Counted from the first letter of the stretch, positions 1 through 13,440 are shown. The stretch: 64,000 nucleotides of DNA from Antitrichia curtipendula (GCA_951230915.1 OX579637.1:17980001-18044000); one strand, 5' to 3'. Translations and numbers: made by a program. Notes: generated from the sequence alone by a model not told the origin.

Positions 1-2830
1 TTCTAAAAAACTTCTAGAACCTTTTACATTTGTGACACTATTAAAAAACTTGATAAAAGCTTGTATTTTGTCTATACTAGTGAAATCAAGTAATTTGAGA
101 TGAAAGAAACAAAAAGGTGAAAATTGAGGAAGTCCAAAGAAAATGCAATATCTCTATGAATATGTATATTTTTTTGTATAAGTAATATGTCATGGAGTAG
201 CTAAATCAAAGTTCTATAAAAAAAAATAGTTTTATTTGAATACACAAATTTCAAGTTGAGACACAAAAGTTGAAAGTCAAAACTCAAAAACAATTCTACC
301 CTTTTGTTCCACACTGTACAGAGCGCTTGGAAAAGAAAAAGATAAAGTAGAAAAAAAATAAAGGAAGCTAGAAGAAAAGAAGGGATAGTTAGACTGATTT
401 AGATTGGCATTCCTTTTGTAAATTCGTCAATTAAACAATGAGAAAATTTTAAAGAGAAAACAAGATGAAAAAAAAATGGAGGGATTAAGGTGGGTTTATA
501 GAGCACCTATTGGACAAAGACAACTCTGAGGTAAGTACTTAAATAAGTCATTTTTTTAATTTGTTTTCTTTTAAATTTCAACTATATAGTAGGAATTTTA
601 AACCTTAATTCAAACCTTTCAAAGCAGTTTAAAGTACAAATTTAGTCCCAAATCCTTGTAGAAAATTTCTAAATTTTTTAAAATATTATTAACCTAAAAA
701 CATAAAATATAAACAAAAGAAATATGCATGGATGAATTATGGTAGTAAGAATGGTTAAAAAATAATAAAATTCATCCAAAAATGATAAAATAGAAACTTT
801 GAATTTTAACTAAAGCCAATATTTAAAAGTTTAAAGGTGTTTTGATTTAAAGTTGCAAACTATTAAAAATTACTGGTTAATGATCAAACATTTGAAGTTT
901 AAAAATATTGATTAATGATCAAACATCATCTATTTGTAACTTTCAATAGGAATGTCAAAACTTTAAGTAAATTATCAATATGGATAATTAACTTTATGCC
1001 CTACAAGGAAATTCAAAACAATAAAATAAGAATAAAAATTTAACAAAAGGAGTTTAGAGCCTTGAGAGTTAAATAGATAGCCAATTACAAATCTTTTGAA
1101 GGCAACTAAATACTTAGAAGAGATTAGAATCATCTATAAGGGTCTTAGAGAACTTCAAATCTACTTTATACTTTATAAATAGAGTTAAATTAAGTAAGAT
1201 AACAAAAGATGAAGTTTAGTTTGGAGACTAGATGATAGTGGTTATATTTCATCCAATGTAGATCAAATTTAGAAATTAAAAACTAAACTTAAATAAAGTC
1301 GCACATCCAAAATCAAAAGTCTATTTAGGTCCGAAAGTTAGTAGAAATCAATGGATGAAGATAAAAAGATTCTTCTAAGGCTATACTTCATCTAGCCATA
1401 ACTTCCATTAGAAAACTCCAAATGGAATGAAATTTATCATTTTGAAAATAGAAGCTATGTCTTATAATTAAGAATAGCTAGCTTGTGATTTTTTTCTATT
1501 TCATGTCAAGTGACTAGACTATTTGGCTTAATTGGTTGAAATTGCTGTATTTTGAATTTGAATCTTTTTTTTTTGCAATTTGAATTCTATAAAACCTTCT
1601 ATTTATCAAACATTTATCTACTATTTCGAGGGTATTATACATTTTTTTTTTTTAAATTTCATTTTTATGAAGTGCCCTAAAGCCTTTTTCTAATATTATA
1701 GTGCTGCTCTAAATTTCAACATTGAACAACATATTAAATTAAAATACATTAATAAATATTATATATCTATATTTTTTTTTATCCACAATTTGGCAATTTC
1801 ATTTAGGATTTTTTAAAATTGAAGTTTTTTGGCAATTTTTTGTCGTTTTAGTTCCATTTAGTTCCAAGGGCTTGGTGACAAGCCTATTATTTTGGTGCAA
1901 ATGGCCAATAAACTGCCGAAAAACAAAACAATGGTACTATGGTTAACACTAAGATATCTACCGTAAGAATTTTGCAATGGATTAACAGGAACTTGGTTGT
2001 ACTTGTTTTATCTCAAGGGTGGAGATAAAATGCTTGCATTTGTTGACAATGACATCACACTACATACTACCAATGAAGCATTAGTTGACAACTAATTGTT
2101 CCTTGTAGGAAAAAAGGCACCTTCATCGAAAGAATTTTTTTGTTGAAGTATTAGAATTGAAGGACCATAATGAGTCAACAACGCACACTTTTAATATGCG
2201 TATGAAACCTTGCCATAATTGAATGGCTAGACATACAGCATTTTATGCCTTTCTTGCGTTTCCAAGCAATTATATGGTTTTTAAGCAAGTGAGTATATCT
2301 ACACCTCTTCACTATGAGTCTTTACCATTCTTCAGTGATTTAGCTTCTAGTCTGTAGAAGAAATCTAGTTGCTCACTCTTTTGCACTCATTTTACTTTCC
2401 CTCCTTATTCACTATTTTTTTCCTTTCTATTCTTTGTTTATTATGCTTCCATTAATTGTCATATATCTTCTTTTTTCTCTTTGCTAAATTTTCCTTCTCT
2501 TCCTTGCCCACACTTCTTTCTTTTTTGTTCTTCACTAATTTTGCTTCTTCTGCTTGTTTCATACATGTTTGTTTATTCTTTGTTAAATTTCCCTTTTTAT
2601 CTACTAACTCTTTTTATTATTCTTTTTTTATTTTGCTTTCCTTAATTGTCTTGTATGTGTTTTCATTTTATTCTTTCATTGTTAGATTTTCCTTTCCTTT
2701 TATATTCTCCACGTGCTTATTGTAGGCTATTAAATTGATTGTTCTTTAATAATTTTGTTGGTAGTCTAAATTATGAAATTTAATTAAAAATAGAGATGAA
2801 AAAAATTTATAATTGTATAAGTCTACTATG
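1..2830. other. AT-rich non-coding DNA
   Basis: This stretch is very AT-rich, with many A and T runs and frequent stops in all frames. A pyrimidine-rich tract at about 2380-2720 gives a Phe/Ser-rich open frame that looks like low-complexity chance coding. I see no gene, RNA or clear repeat boundary here. Confidence 0.6.
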
Positions 2831-5390
2831 ATGCACACTTAATACAAGTGTCATTGCCTCTACATGGAGCTAAAGTACAAAGTGTTGACTAAAAAGGCTC
2901 ACTATGACAATAAGTAAGAATACTTGTAGAAAAGTTCTAAACTTTGAAGTTGACCGTTTTTCATATGCATCTACTATTGTGACAATTTCAAGGACAAGAA
3001 CCCTTGCCATAGCATTAAATGATGAGTGAATATAAGAAGTACTGTTGGAAATAGTTTCTAATGATGTATCCAATATAGAACAAGAGTAACACAAACGGAC
3101 TACAATAAATCAAGAATAACGAACAGAAGTTGGAACTTCAAACTCAAAATAAGGTTAAGCAATACACGAAGGTAGTAGATAAAGGAAAGACAAAGAAGAT
3201 GAAGTTCATGGCATTCAGTTCAAGGCTTTGGATTGTTCTAAATATGACATCCTTAAGAAGAAGTATGAAAATAGTATCTGGAATTTTCAACTTGTGAGTC
3301 TATCACAGGAAAAGTAGGTGCACAATAGTGACCATTTCAAGGTCATGTTGTTATCAAGGCTTCTACAAAGCACCTTAAAAACAAGGTTAGTTAGCTAAGG
3401 ACAATTATCAGAAAACATCGTGAAGGACACAACATTCCATCTATAGTGTGTGAAGATAGATAGAGGTAGAGGGACCAGATTGAAGCACATCGGAATGTGG
3501 TTGTAATTTTAGCCGACTTAGACCCACAAGGAGAATCCAAAAAAGGTCAAGAGGAAAATATGACAACTTGTTCTTTAGCTAAAAAAATCAAACTTGGATC
3601 CAAAGACTGAAATTGCAGTTGTGGCTGAACCTAGTGTGAAGGCAGACGCGTTCATATCATAAGAAAATGTGAGTCTTTGTCCTAAACCAATAAAGCTAGA
3701 ATGCAATAGAATGAGATTTTTCATGTACAAGATTGATAAAGTAGTGGAGTAAGATCTGCAACAAAATCCAAAGGTAGCAAAAAAATTACTTCTATGCATG
3801 CACCATGACTGTATCATAGTACATAAGTTGTAAAAGGCTTTTAATTACTTGTATGTCACCAACACACTAAATGTACTGCGTGTTCATTTGTATCCACAAT
3901 GTTTTTCTATTCCCTACTTTGGATGTCTCTTCTTCTGTCCTCATATACAATTCTTCAAAATAGATGATGTTTTGTATGTGCTCACATGCGTTGCATATAC
4001 TGATGTACAAGAATTCCATCTAGTAGAGAGGATGAATGATGTAACCATGGCTATAATTGAGGAGGTCTGGATGCCAAATTGGCAAGTACCTCACATATTG
4101 TTAGAAATTCAATAAATACATGCTAGAAAATGCAAAGGCAGTGATGACATTAGATGACCTTTGCAAAAAACATACCACAAGGCCATTACATGACTTTGGA
4201 ATGGAAGCTCATGCTAATGAGCAATAACATTGGAGTTGGTCTTTGCTAGATTCTAAACTAAATAACACTTCTCTTTATTCATGGCCACCAACACCTTAGG
4301 ATCACATGGTTGAGGAGTTGAACCGTTTGCTTGTCAAGTAGGTGGTAGAAGACCTCAAAAGAAAGTTGTATCTAGAAAAACAATGCCCGCACATTATAAG
4401 GGCATTCAAAATCTATCCAATAAACATACATAACTTTTGTGCTCCTCAAGCATCCTATTTAAGGGTTCAAAACCAATACAATTATAGATTTTGGGAGGAA
4501 CACAAGAGATTCTGTGTGTCTGATTGTGACGATAGAAGATCTACTTGAGTACAAGTAAGTGTTATTTTTTATGCTTTTTGCAAGTGCGGAGCAATAGAAC
4601 ATGGTAGGATAGATTTGCTTGGTTTACTGGGATATGTGGAAAGATAGCTCTAGTTAGTTCTTCAAAGGGATGGACTCTTTTGTGAAGCATTTGGTGCTAC
4701 AAGCTGTGGTGGATCTGCACAAGTTTGGTCATTTAGCCACAATGTAGCATAGAAGTATACCTATTGATCCAAAGAAATTATCATATTACTAGGTACAACC
4801 TCATGGTTTTATATATTCTCCATCTTTAATTTTTGTCTTTCGCATGATGTCTTGCAATTTGTATTTTTCATTGCTTTAAATGCTTGTACTAATTTTTTGA
4901 TTATGCTTAAAAAGACATATGAAGTTCATCTTAAAGAATTCCTATTCATTAACTAATTATTGCTTAAAAAATTCTTAATTCTAGTGCTTAAGGATATATT
5001 GATTTTACAAGAGGACATTGACCTTGGCCGGGATTTTGTTGGAAAGAAGACCATCTCATTGTCATCATATTCAATAAAGGCCCTTATACATATACATCTC
5101 ATAATAGCATGCACTATAGTCTATCACAAGCAAAAAAATAAAGACTAACAAAATGTTGTGCGCAATAAAGTGCAATACACCACTAACCTTGTAGAGGAAG
5201 TGCATGTGTAGGAAGACATTCTAGCAATGTGATAGCGATAGTTGCTACCAGCACCTTTTTTTTTTTTTCCAAAGATTAGAAAACTAGTCCATTAAAGATG
5301 TTGTCCTTTATTCACAAGTACCTTTTGTTACTTTGGTTGAACAAGTGGGCAAGGATAATGAGTTATGCAACGATGAATCCATTAGCAACC
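2831..5390. other. Unrecognised, possibly decayed coding DNA
   Basis: The base composition is slightly more balanced than upstream, and short open frames occur on the + strand at 3849-4115 and 4342-4548, but stops are frequent and no protein family is recognised. It may be the remains of an old gene or transposon. An oligo-T run lies near 5257-5269, just before the copia remnant. I do not assign a function. Confidence 0.3.
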
Positions 5391-5394
5391 AAAA

Positions 5395-6840
5395 GGTGTG
5401 TATTTGGATGACAATGACATGGTGGAGGCCATTAGCACAAGTTGCATTATTGTGGAGGTTGATGTAAAGGGCTAGTTGAAACAAATTCGCATTCAAGATG
5501 TGTTGCATTTGCCCAAGTTGCATGCCAATTTGTTCTTTGTGAGCAAGTTGGTGTTACAAGATTTGAAGGTGCAATTCAACAACAAGGATTGTGTTTTAGG
5601 CGCATTCAATAGAGAGATGATTGTCATTGCACTGAAGGAAGGCAATTTGTACTTGCTCATGTTCAAAATAGTGAAGGGTACCAGTATGGCGAGTTTGGTA
5701 CAAGGAACACTCCTCCAACGCTCTTTGCAGCTATGGCGCAAGAGACTGGATCACCTCAATGTGAAGAGTGTGCAGAGCCTTCAAAGCATGGTAGGCGGCA
5801 TGTAAGTGATGAAGAGCTATGGCGACCTTAAGTGTGAGGCTTATATTTAAGGCAAGCAAGAAAGAAAATCTATACCAAGTGATGGAGCACAGAGGGTAGT
5901 GAAGGTGTTGGAGATTGTACACTCCAATGTATGCGGCCCCATGAGGACTACTTCTATAGGTGGTGTAAGGTATTTCTTGACTTTCATTGATGATATTTCG
6001 AGGAAGATTTGGATGTTCATACTCAAGTAGAAAAATAATGTGTATAAGAGTTTCAAGGCATAGAAGGCTCTTGTAGAGAATGAATTGGGGCACAAGGTGA
6101 AGGTGTTGAGATCAGACACCAGAGGAAAATACATATCCAAGGCCTTTGAGATTTTTATGAGGGACCATGGCATTCAACATCAAACTTCGACCCCATCTAC
6201 TCTACAACAAAATGGTGTGGTGGAGCGTGCCAACCGCACACTTGTGGAGATGGCGCAAGCTATACTTCACGCCTAAGGCCTCACATATGATCTTTGGGCG
6301 GAGGCCGTATCAAATGCGGTATACACAAGCAATAGGTGCCCTATAAATGTGGTAGCATCTATAACACCTCAAGATGCATGGCGTGGAAGAAGACCAAGCC
6401 TTGGTTACATGTGCATGTTTGGATGCATTGCATATGCCTTGGATTTGAGCCCAAAGCGCTCTAAGCTTGATGTAAAGGAAACTAAGTGCTTGTTTTTGGA
6501 CTATTGTGAGGGATCCAAAGCCTATCAACTTATATACTTGGAGTCAAAAAAGATCATTAAGAGTTGAGATGTGACATTCATTGAAGACAAACAAGGAGTA
6601 TCTACAACTTTGAAAATATATCTAAGTGGGAGCAATGAAGGACCAAATCTTGAGGTGTATAAATCTCCAACCATCCAAGCTTTGCCAAAAGATGATGGAG
6701 ACCAAAATGAGACACCACCAACATCTAAAGAAAAAACAAGTCCATCTCTAAGTTTGGCATCCAGTAAAGATGAAGAAAGAGATGTTTCCAAAGAGCCAAG
6801 ATATCATACAAGGGAGAGCAAACCGCTTAGAGAATGGTAG
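5395..6840 (+). pseudogene. pol: Copia GAG-pre-integrase and integrase region
   Basis: The GAG-pre-integrase part runs to about 5805 and shows the motif DVLHLPKLHANL and a following LWRKRLDHLNVKSVQSL segment. The integrase core follows. The first catalytic Asp is replaced by Asn (HSNVCGP near 5920). The second Asp survives in RSDTRGKY, and the Glu survives in NGVVERAN near 6215-6235. The integrase C-terminal part runs on to about 6560, then a Ser/Thr/Pro-rich linker ends with YHTRE near 6800-6840. In-frame stops occur at about 5482, 5805, 6030, 6273 and 6565. The enzyme would be inactive from the Asn change alone. Confidence 0.9.
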
Positions 6841-7940
6841 AAGAACCACATTTTGCCTCAAGAGTAAGTGTAGCATGCCCATGTGGCATATGCAAGAGAT
6901 CCACGTAACATTGGAGAAGCTATGAAGAGCCTGGATTCAAGCAAGTAGGAGCAAGCCATACAAGAGGATTATGACTTACTTATGACCAAAAGTACATGGA
7001 AACTCTCTCTGCTCCTTCTAATTGTGCAAGTGTTGGATGCAAGTGGGTGTTTTGCACTAAGAAAGATGCATTGGGCAACATTGTGCGCTACAAGGCGAGA
7101 TTGGTGGTCCAGGGATATTTCTAAGTTGAAGGGGTGGATTCAATGAGACTTTTGTTAATGTGGTCAAGTTTTGCACCATTTGATGCGTGACAATGATAGG
7201 GGCAGCCATGGACTTGGAGATGCACCAAATAAATGTCATCATGGCATTTCTCAATCCAAAGTCTTGAAGAAGTCATTGACCAATCCAAAGACTTTGTTCA
7301 ACAAGGTGGAGAACACCTCAATTGTAAGTTTGGAAAGGCCATTTACAAGTGAGGCAATTTGGAAGAGTATGATACATAGATGTTGATGCATTGTTTGCAA
7401 TAGAGGGCTACACAAGGAGTCATGTGGACCACTCTCTACATTAAGCAAACAAGTGCATATTTGGTGACTGTCATTATCTATGTGGATGATTTGATCATTA
7501 TGACAAACACCATGAATAAAATGGAGGAGGTCAACACGATGTTGAAGAGCCAATATGATATGAGTGATCTTTGAGACCTATACTATTGCCTTGATGTAGA
7601 GTTTACAAAGCAAAAGGGTTGCCTTCACCATTACCATGAGCCACAGCAAGTACATTGAAGAAGTGTTGAAGCGCTTCAACATGGAAGGGTGCAAATCCAT
7701 TGGCAAACCTTTTGATGTGAAGGAGAAGATGGCAAAGCTCACAGATGAGGAGTATGAAGGTGTCAAATTAGAACTGCAAGATGTGCCATACAAAGCCGCG
7801 GTGGGGAGCTTGATGTATGCCATGGTAGCTACAAGGCCTTACTTTGCATTTGAAATGAGTGTGGTGAGCCAATGTATGGTCAAATGTGGTTCCAAGCATT
7901 GGTAGTGGTCAAAAGAATCATCATCTCAAACTTAAGGAAG
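6841..7940 (+). pseudogene. pol: Copia reverse transcriptase region
   Basis: The catalytic motif YVDDLI is intact at 7479-7496. The C-terminal part is clear at 7636-7905, including SKYIEEVLKRFNMEGCK and the segment VGSLMYAMVATRPYFAFEMS. The N-terminal half (6940-7460) is scrambled by frameshifts and stops but keeps short recognisable pieces such as MDLEMHQ. Homology stops near 7920-7940, where a small inverted-repeat element begins, and resumes near 8275. Confidence 0.9.
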
Positions 7941-7954
7941 AATGATTTTTTAAC

Positions 7955-8247
7955 AGATATCGTATTGATTCCGTAGCTTCATATCTGCGTATTATAATTG
8001 TACATATTACGTGTATTTAGATGCATTGAATTAGTGTCGTTAAAAAGTTTTCCAAAATGGTACAATTGATGTACTTTAATTATACAAATGTGATATCCAA
8101 AATGCACCTAAACTATACTGATAATAGTATAAGAATCATACATTATTGATATTCATTGTTTTTACACTGATTCAGTGCGTCCACATACTTGTATTATGTA
8201 CGATTATGGTACGCAGGTATGAAACCATGGAATCAGTACAATCATCG
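7955..8247. mobile_element. MITE-like element inside the copia pol
   Basis: About 290 bp of AT-rich DNA interrupts copia homology exactly between the VKRI segment of reverse transcriptase (about 7912) and the MRYL segment that should follow it (about 8278). Its two ends are imperfect inverted repeats of roughly 55-60 bp. The left arm at about 7957-8015 pairs with the right arm at about 8185-8242; for example TGATTCC...TTCATA on the left matches the reverse complement of TATGAAACCATGGAATCA on the right. No transposase fits inside, so it is a non-autonomous element. The superfamily is unknown because no target duplication could be fixed. Confidence 0.7.
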
Positions 8248-8274
8248 TACGCAAGTATGCAGTCCCCTAGTTTG

Positions 8275-8841
8275 AGATGATGCGGTACCTCCAAGTGATT
8301 TTGGGGGCAAAATTGGTACTTGGAGACAAGAGTCTTGCATTGGTGGGTTTTTGTGATGCCGATTAGGTCAGAGACGCAAGTGATAGGAGGTTTACAACAA
8401 GCTATATGTATGCTTGGTGATGGTGCCATCTCATGGAACTCTAAGAAATAACCTACCATTGCCTTGTCTACTATTAAAGCAGAGTACATGGCCATTAGCC
8501 AATGCATAAGGGAGGCCATATGGCTAAGACAACTTATAAGTGATGTTGGACTTGAGCAAGAGAAGAGCACATGCATCATGTGTGACAATCAAGGCGCCAA
8601 TGCCTTGGTCAAGAATCCAATTCATTACTCTTGGAGTAAACACATTGACATTCAACACCATTTCATTTGTGAAAAAATTGAAAATGATGTCATTGATATG
8701 AGTTATGTTCCTACGGAGCGCATGGTGGCAGATGTGCTTAACAAACTGCTTGGGAAACCTCTACATGAAGACCTTTGTAAGGAAATGGGTTTGGTGTTGT
8801 TTAGCAACAAACAAAGTGGGAGTGTTGAACAAAGTGCACAA
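8275..8841 (+). pseudogene. pol: Copia RNase H region
   Basis: Homology resumes at MMRYLQ near 8275 and passes through FCDAD, followed by a stop where Trp is expected. The end is well preserved at 8464-8841: STIKAEYMAI carries the catalytic Glu and DNQGANALVKNP the catalytic Asp, followed by HIDIQHHF and the C-terminus with KQSGSV. The Ser-Gly-Ser-Val end overlaps a purine-rich tract and the start of the probable 3' LTR, as is usual in copia elements. Confidence 0.92.
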
Positions 8842-9100
8842 TAAGCTTTAGATTGATTGTAGGAGCTCATAGTATGGACTGACCTTAGTTAGATGTTGTT
8901 TGTAGCCAAAATAATGGGCATCTCAAGAGAGACCACCCTTCTAAAGGTAGGATAACCCATATGGTTAGTCAAAGTACTTGTTAATAGAATAGTATAAGAA
9001 GTTAATCCCTAGCATAGGCTTGACATACATTTCTAACAGTGGTTTGTAATCCCCCTTCATTTTAATACAATGGCTTGGTGTTCTTTTCTCAATAACTTTA
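8823..9100 (+). repeat. Probable copia 3' LTR
   Basis: A purine-rich tract (AAAGTGGGAG) ends at 8822 and is followed by TGTTGAAC, the usual start of a copia LTR of this kind. The segment near 9050-9085 resembles an LTR transcription-end region. The right border is uncertain because no matching 5' LTR is present in the window. Confidence 0.5.
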
Positions 9101-10447
9101 ATAAATTTTGTTCTTTTAAGATCTAGAGCACTCAAAAGTATTCATACTTAGAATCTTTATAAAATACATGTAAATACACAAAATGCCTAAAAATTCTAGA
9201 ACTTGCAAAATATATTATTTTCATACATTCATGTTAGTTGTTATATAGGATAACATTAGATTTATTTATAAGATGTCAAACATTAAGATATTAAAATTAT
9301 TCATATTTAGACTTTGAACCTCTTAAAGCTTGCTATTGTAATTTGTTCATAAATATATTTTTTGGGAGTGAAAAGAAGAAGAATGCTCATGCACCAAAGG
9401 GAAAAAATAGGGAGGGTAGAAGATCTAGCTTTTAAAAATCAAATAGGTCTTTGTTTGCAATGAACTTTTCTAGAATCAAACTTTGTTTGTACATAATTCG
9501 TGTATAAAAGACCATATTCATTTAAATAAAATAATATGTAGTCTCATTTTAATCATGACCCTAAATTTAGAATACAGAAGTGTTTATTAAATTGAGAGAA
9601 TTCAACAAATTGAGATTGTTTTATGCTACAAGAATTATGAGTTTTTTCAAGTATAAAAAGTTGCTTGGCATTTTTATAATAAAGACATTCAGAGGAGGGG
9701 TTTAGGATTCAAACATGGACCATTCATAATAAATAATGAACTAAAAGATCAAAGTAAGCACTTTGGCATACGCTTACGTAAAGAATTTCAGATTATTCAT
9801 CATAGATAATAATAATGCATCTAGCATTATAAAACAAACGTGATGGAAAATAGAAATAGAAATAAAAGATGCAAAAGACTAATTACAATACAAAAACTAA
9901 AAGTAAAACTGTATTATATCATACCACATTCATAACATCCAATTTTGAAATAATATAAAAAATGATCGTTACAATAAATTAAAAGATTTTACAAACTAAA
10001 TCTATTTCTTCCTTCCAATCTATTATTTTAAATTTAATTCTAATTTTTTTAGATAGGCTTTTGAAAAACTTACCAACTACTACAACTCTTTATAATCTTC
10101 TTTTTTCTAATTTTTGTTTTTTTAAATTTAGAAAACTAACGTAAAATTTCTAAAATTCCTAATGACTTTGTAAGCCTACAAAGTATTCATCTTTACTCTT
10201 CAAATGCATTGTTGTTTTTACTAGATATATAAGCATCCACCAATGTCTTGATGATGGCACTTTGTGATTTAGAAATTATTATACTCGGATCAAAACATCC
10301 ATCTCACTCATGACTTCCAAGTTGTCATGATACAATTTATATACGTCCAACTTAGGGAATAGCCTTGTCTTCTCACCAAGAATTTCCTTGTTCTGTATTC
10401 CATCCAACGTATAAGATCTTGTTAATGTACTAAAAAGATAAAGACAT
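9101..10447. other. AT-rich spacer
   Basis: The DNA is AT-rich with many homopolymer runs. No coding region longer than chance, no tandem repeat and no inverted repeat stood out. Confidence 0.55.
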
Positions 10448-13440
10448 TTAACACTGCAGATGAATGGAGTTGATTTGTTCTAGATCCAAATTGAGATTTA
10501 GATATGCCGAAGCAAGCCAAAATGGATGGAAGTCACCATCAATGGGATGGACAACAAGAAAAAAACCTACGCACATGTCACAACCAATACAAAATGAAGG
10601 AGGTAGACAATCTTGCCTAAGACCAACAGACACTATAATTCTACGAGTCCCAAGTGACAAATTGGGAGCTCACAACATGCACAAGTCAAGGTCAAGACCA
10701 TCAGCCCAATTATTCCAAATCTGGTTGAGGCGAAAAGGAAACAACCACTGAGGAAAGGATTTGCCAAGCTTGAGGAACCTTTCTTGAAGCGGCTTAGAAA
10801 GGATCATAGAAAGTTGGGTGAAAATCAGTGTTGGAAGTAGGTAGAAAGCTACTAGTGAGGTGCTTTTCAGTTGGATGCACCTGGACTTCTTCTTTCCGGG
10901 AATTTTGGATCTGAAATCCACATTTTGCAAAACAGCAGGATTGGTAGGAAAGTCAACTAGGAAGATAAGGAATGACACCTGTCATTCCTTGGTCCTTTGC
11001 TTTTGTTCCTTGGGACCTTTTAGGGTTCCTTGGGATTAGTATTTAGGGGTTGGAAGTTGGTTTCAACTCCGAGCAATTTTATATTCTTGTTTTTCCATTC
11101 AATCTTGCAAAGAAAGCTTGGATTTCAACTCCATGAGTATTAGTCTGAAAAGTCTTGGTCTTGTATTGAGGGGTTAGGCGGTGCTTTGACCATTTCTAGT
11201 TCAGGCGGCTTGGTTGTGGAAACTTGAGGGGAAAAGCTACCCTCAAATTTTGTCTGGATCCAATTTCAAGATTATTAGAATCCGGTTGATAAATCTTTGT
11301 GTACTAGGAGGAAATTCTGATTGTTGAAGTTTCTCGAGTGTCTTCTGAGTAAGATAGCCTTTGTTAGGTTGGGTAAGTTCTTCAGGTGGGAGAGCTAGCG
11401 CTAGCCAAAGTCAGATGAGGTCCTACTGAATCCAGGAGAGAGGAACATGAAGATAGTTAGGATCTTCTATTTGTCAATATACTAGGTCTGGCTCTTGGGA
11501 TTTAGTTTGGATAGGTTTGTCGTTGTAGTAAGGGAGGATTGTGGGGGTTTCCTAAGTGACCTACTGGTGGGGAGTGATGTCCATACTAGTTGTGAGGAAG
11601 AGTCCGCATCCAAGTTTTCTTGTGTATTTTGTGTATTTTCTTTTAGTGAATCTTCAGTCACTCTAAAAACAGTGAAGGATAGGGTATACGTTCCCTTCCA
11701 CAATTCCAAGAACAGAACCCTCTATTATAGAGGCAAAACTATCATTTGGATTACTTTATTTACTAACTCCGGATCAGGGAAAGGTACATGATCATGACAC
11801 TCCTTCCGGTTCCACATTCAGTCAAGTAGGATATTAGGGTACAGTCACTTTTGGATAGACTACAGATCGTTTCTAAGTAGATCTGTAGTATGGTAATTTT
11901 GATCAGTTAAGAGAAGGCTTAGAAGATACGCGTGAGGAAGTGTAGTTCCTGATTTGTAGTCCCAGATTCTTTCTGCCTTGGGTCTTGGTTACTTCCCGTA
12001 TTGTGAATTCCGTAAATTTGAGGAAACTACAAGTTAAAATCCTGTGGGAACGATACACGAGTCATATTGGGTGTTTTACGCTAAGTTAACGCCTAAAGGT
12101 AGGACTTGTGCTTTCTTGTGCTATGACAACTGCATCAAAGGCCACCCGTTGGAATCCTTGTAAAGTTTGAATTGCTATGCTTGAGAATGACAGTAGATAA
12201 TCATCACCTATATATAAGTATTCTTCTATTAATTGCTTAAAATCAAAAACCTCTTCTATGAAATGAAGAATCATAAGTTGTGTTTCACAATCTATGAAGG
12301 ACTTTTTCAGCCTTGGAAGTAACGGATAGTCATTTTGCTTCAGCTTAGTGCTCCAACAACTGAATAGCGCATCAATGTCTTTGTGAGTATTCGACAATGA
12401 GGAAATTGATGTATACCTCTCAAAAAATAGCTTTGTAGAGAAAGAGAGAGAAAAATGCAAAAAACTAGTGGTTTTTGTTGTTACTTGAAGCATTGTTAAG
12501 TAGAAGAGTTAATGTTGAAGAAACAGGTTGAGCTTTGACCAACTTTTTGGAGGGCAGCCCAAGAGAATCCATACATCTCTTTGAGCCTTTTAACAAAACC
12601 TTTGTAAATTCAAAACAATCACTTTCTACAAACAATAGACGAGGTGAATGCTTGGGCTACGACTCTAGATCTCGCAACAGTTTTGCAGTGATCTCCTCTC
12701 TATAGTTGAAGTTTGTCAAAAAGATGTCCATGCTATAGTGTATATATTGCACATTTCCATGACCATGAGCAATCATGTCCGTAACATTTTCATGAAAGAA
12801 TCATTTTCATTGCTCTTGTAATAGAGATAAGTGGTCTCCTAGTGATCCATTTTGTCATGGATTATGGTCAAAACCTTGTCAAGATACCTCTCAGACATTC
12901 AGCAATTTGCATAATATAGTAAAATATGCACTTTTTGTTTTGAGAGGTGCACATTTCATTTATTGGATTGCAATTTTCGCACCTCCAAACCTGGAGTGCT
13001 AGCACTCTTAAGATTCTTATACCTATTGAATGTTTCACAGCAAAAGGCCTTGTTTGTTAAATTGAGACAAAATGATCATTTTGAGACTTTGAAAACCGGA
13101 TGCGAAGCTCCATTGACTCAATAGGTGTTGAATCCAACGATAACTAGAGCCCAAATTACAACCACAACAGCAACTCGTAAAGGGTTTGCCTTATTGACTT
13201 CAAATGAACAAATGGGATTGTATCACTAGATTAAAAGATAAGAAATTCTCTTCCAAATGATGAGCCACAAAGTACACTATAGATGGACAAGAGAGTCCAT
13301 TTACATTGAGTAAGCCTTGGAGGTTTTGCAAAGTGCAAGTAAGCCGAAGTGGAAGGATCAGAGTGAGGACTTTGATAGTACGCTCAATTGTCACTATCTG
13401 CAATATCCTTTTCAACACGAGGAAAGCATAAGAGGCCACG
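10448..13440 (-). pseudogene. DUF7869-like putative transposase, copy 1
   Basis: The gene reads from about 13440 leftwards. It shows HDKMDH near 12860, a Gly-His-Gly segment with HYSMD near 12750, and THKDIDALF near 12390, matching copy 2 at 28.6-31.4 kb segment by segment. The C-terminal piece at 10448-10625 has FFLVVHPIDGD, equivalent to YFVAVRPTDGD of copy 2. From knowledge, the pattern (V)GHTHxDID is typical of eukaryotic DUF7869-type proteins often found in transposon contexts; the exact family was not searched. A 1.45-kb foreign insertion replaces about 160 residues between the two parts. Stops and frameshifts are frequent, so the copy is dead. Confidence 0.7.
10630..12085. mobile_element. 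Unclassified repeat inserted in copy 1
   Basis: This 1.45-kb block interrupts the DUF7869-like copy and has a higher GC content than its surroundings. Two of its segments recur near 50.6-51.2 kb: 10635-10676 matches 50566-50607 in the same direction over 42 bp, and 12044-12065 matches 51140-51160 on the opposite strand with one missing base. The second locus adjoins a gag-like coiled-coil ORF, so this block is probably part of a gag-only or LTR-type retroelement. No long ORF of clear function is seen. Confidence 0.5.

Larger units (their letters stand above)
5395..9100 (+). mobile_element. Ty1/copia LTR retrotransposon remnant
   Basis: The copia domain order is readable: GAG-pre-integrase, integrase, reverse transcriptase, RNase H and a probable 3' LTR. 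Gag, most of the protease and a 5' LTR were not found, so the copy is truncated at its left end. The reading frame has many stops and several frameshifts, and a 0.3-kb inverted-repeat element interrupts it between reverse transcriptase and RNase H. It is a dead copy of a plant copia family. The domain order (integrase before reverse transcriptase) separates it from Ty3/gypsy. Confidence 0.93.

Noticed and set aside
2380..2725. 89-codon open frame rich in Phe and Ser
   Set aside because: It comes from a pyrimidine-rich tract. Low complexity and no family resemblance make chance the best explanation.
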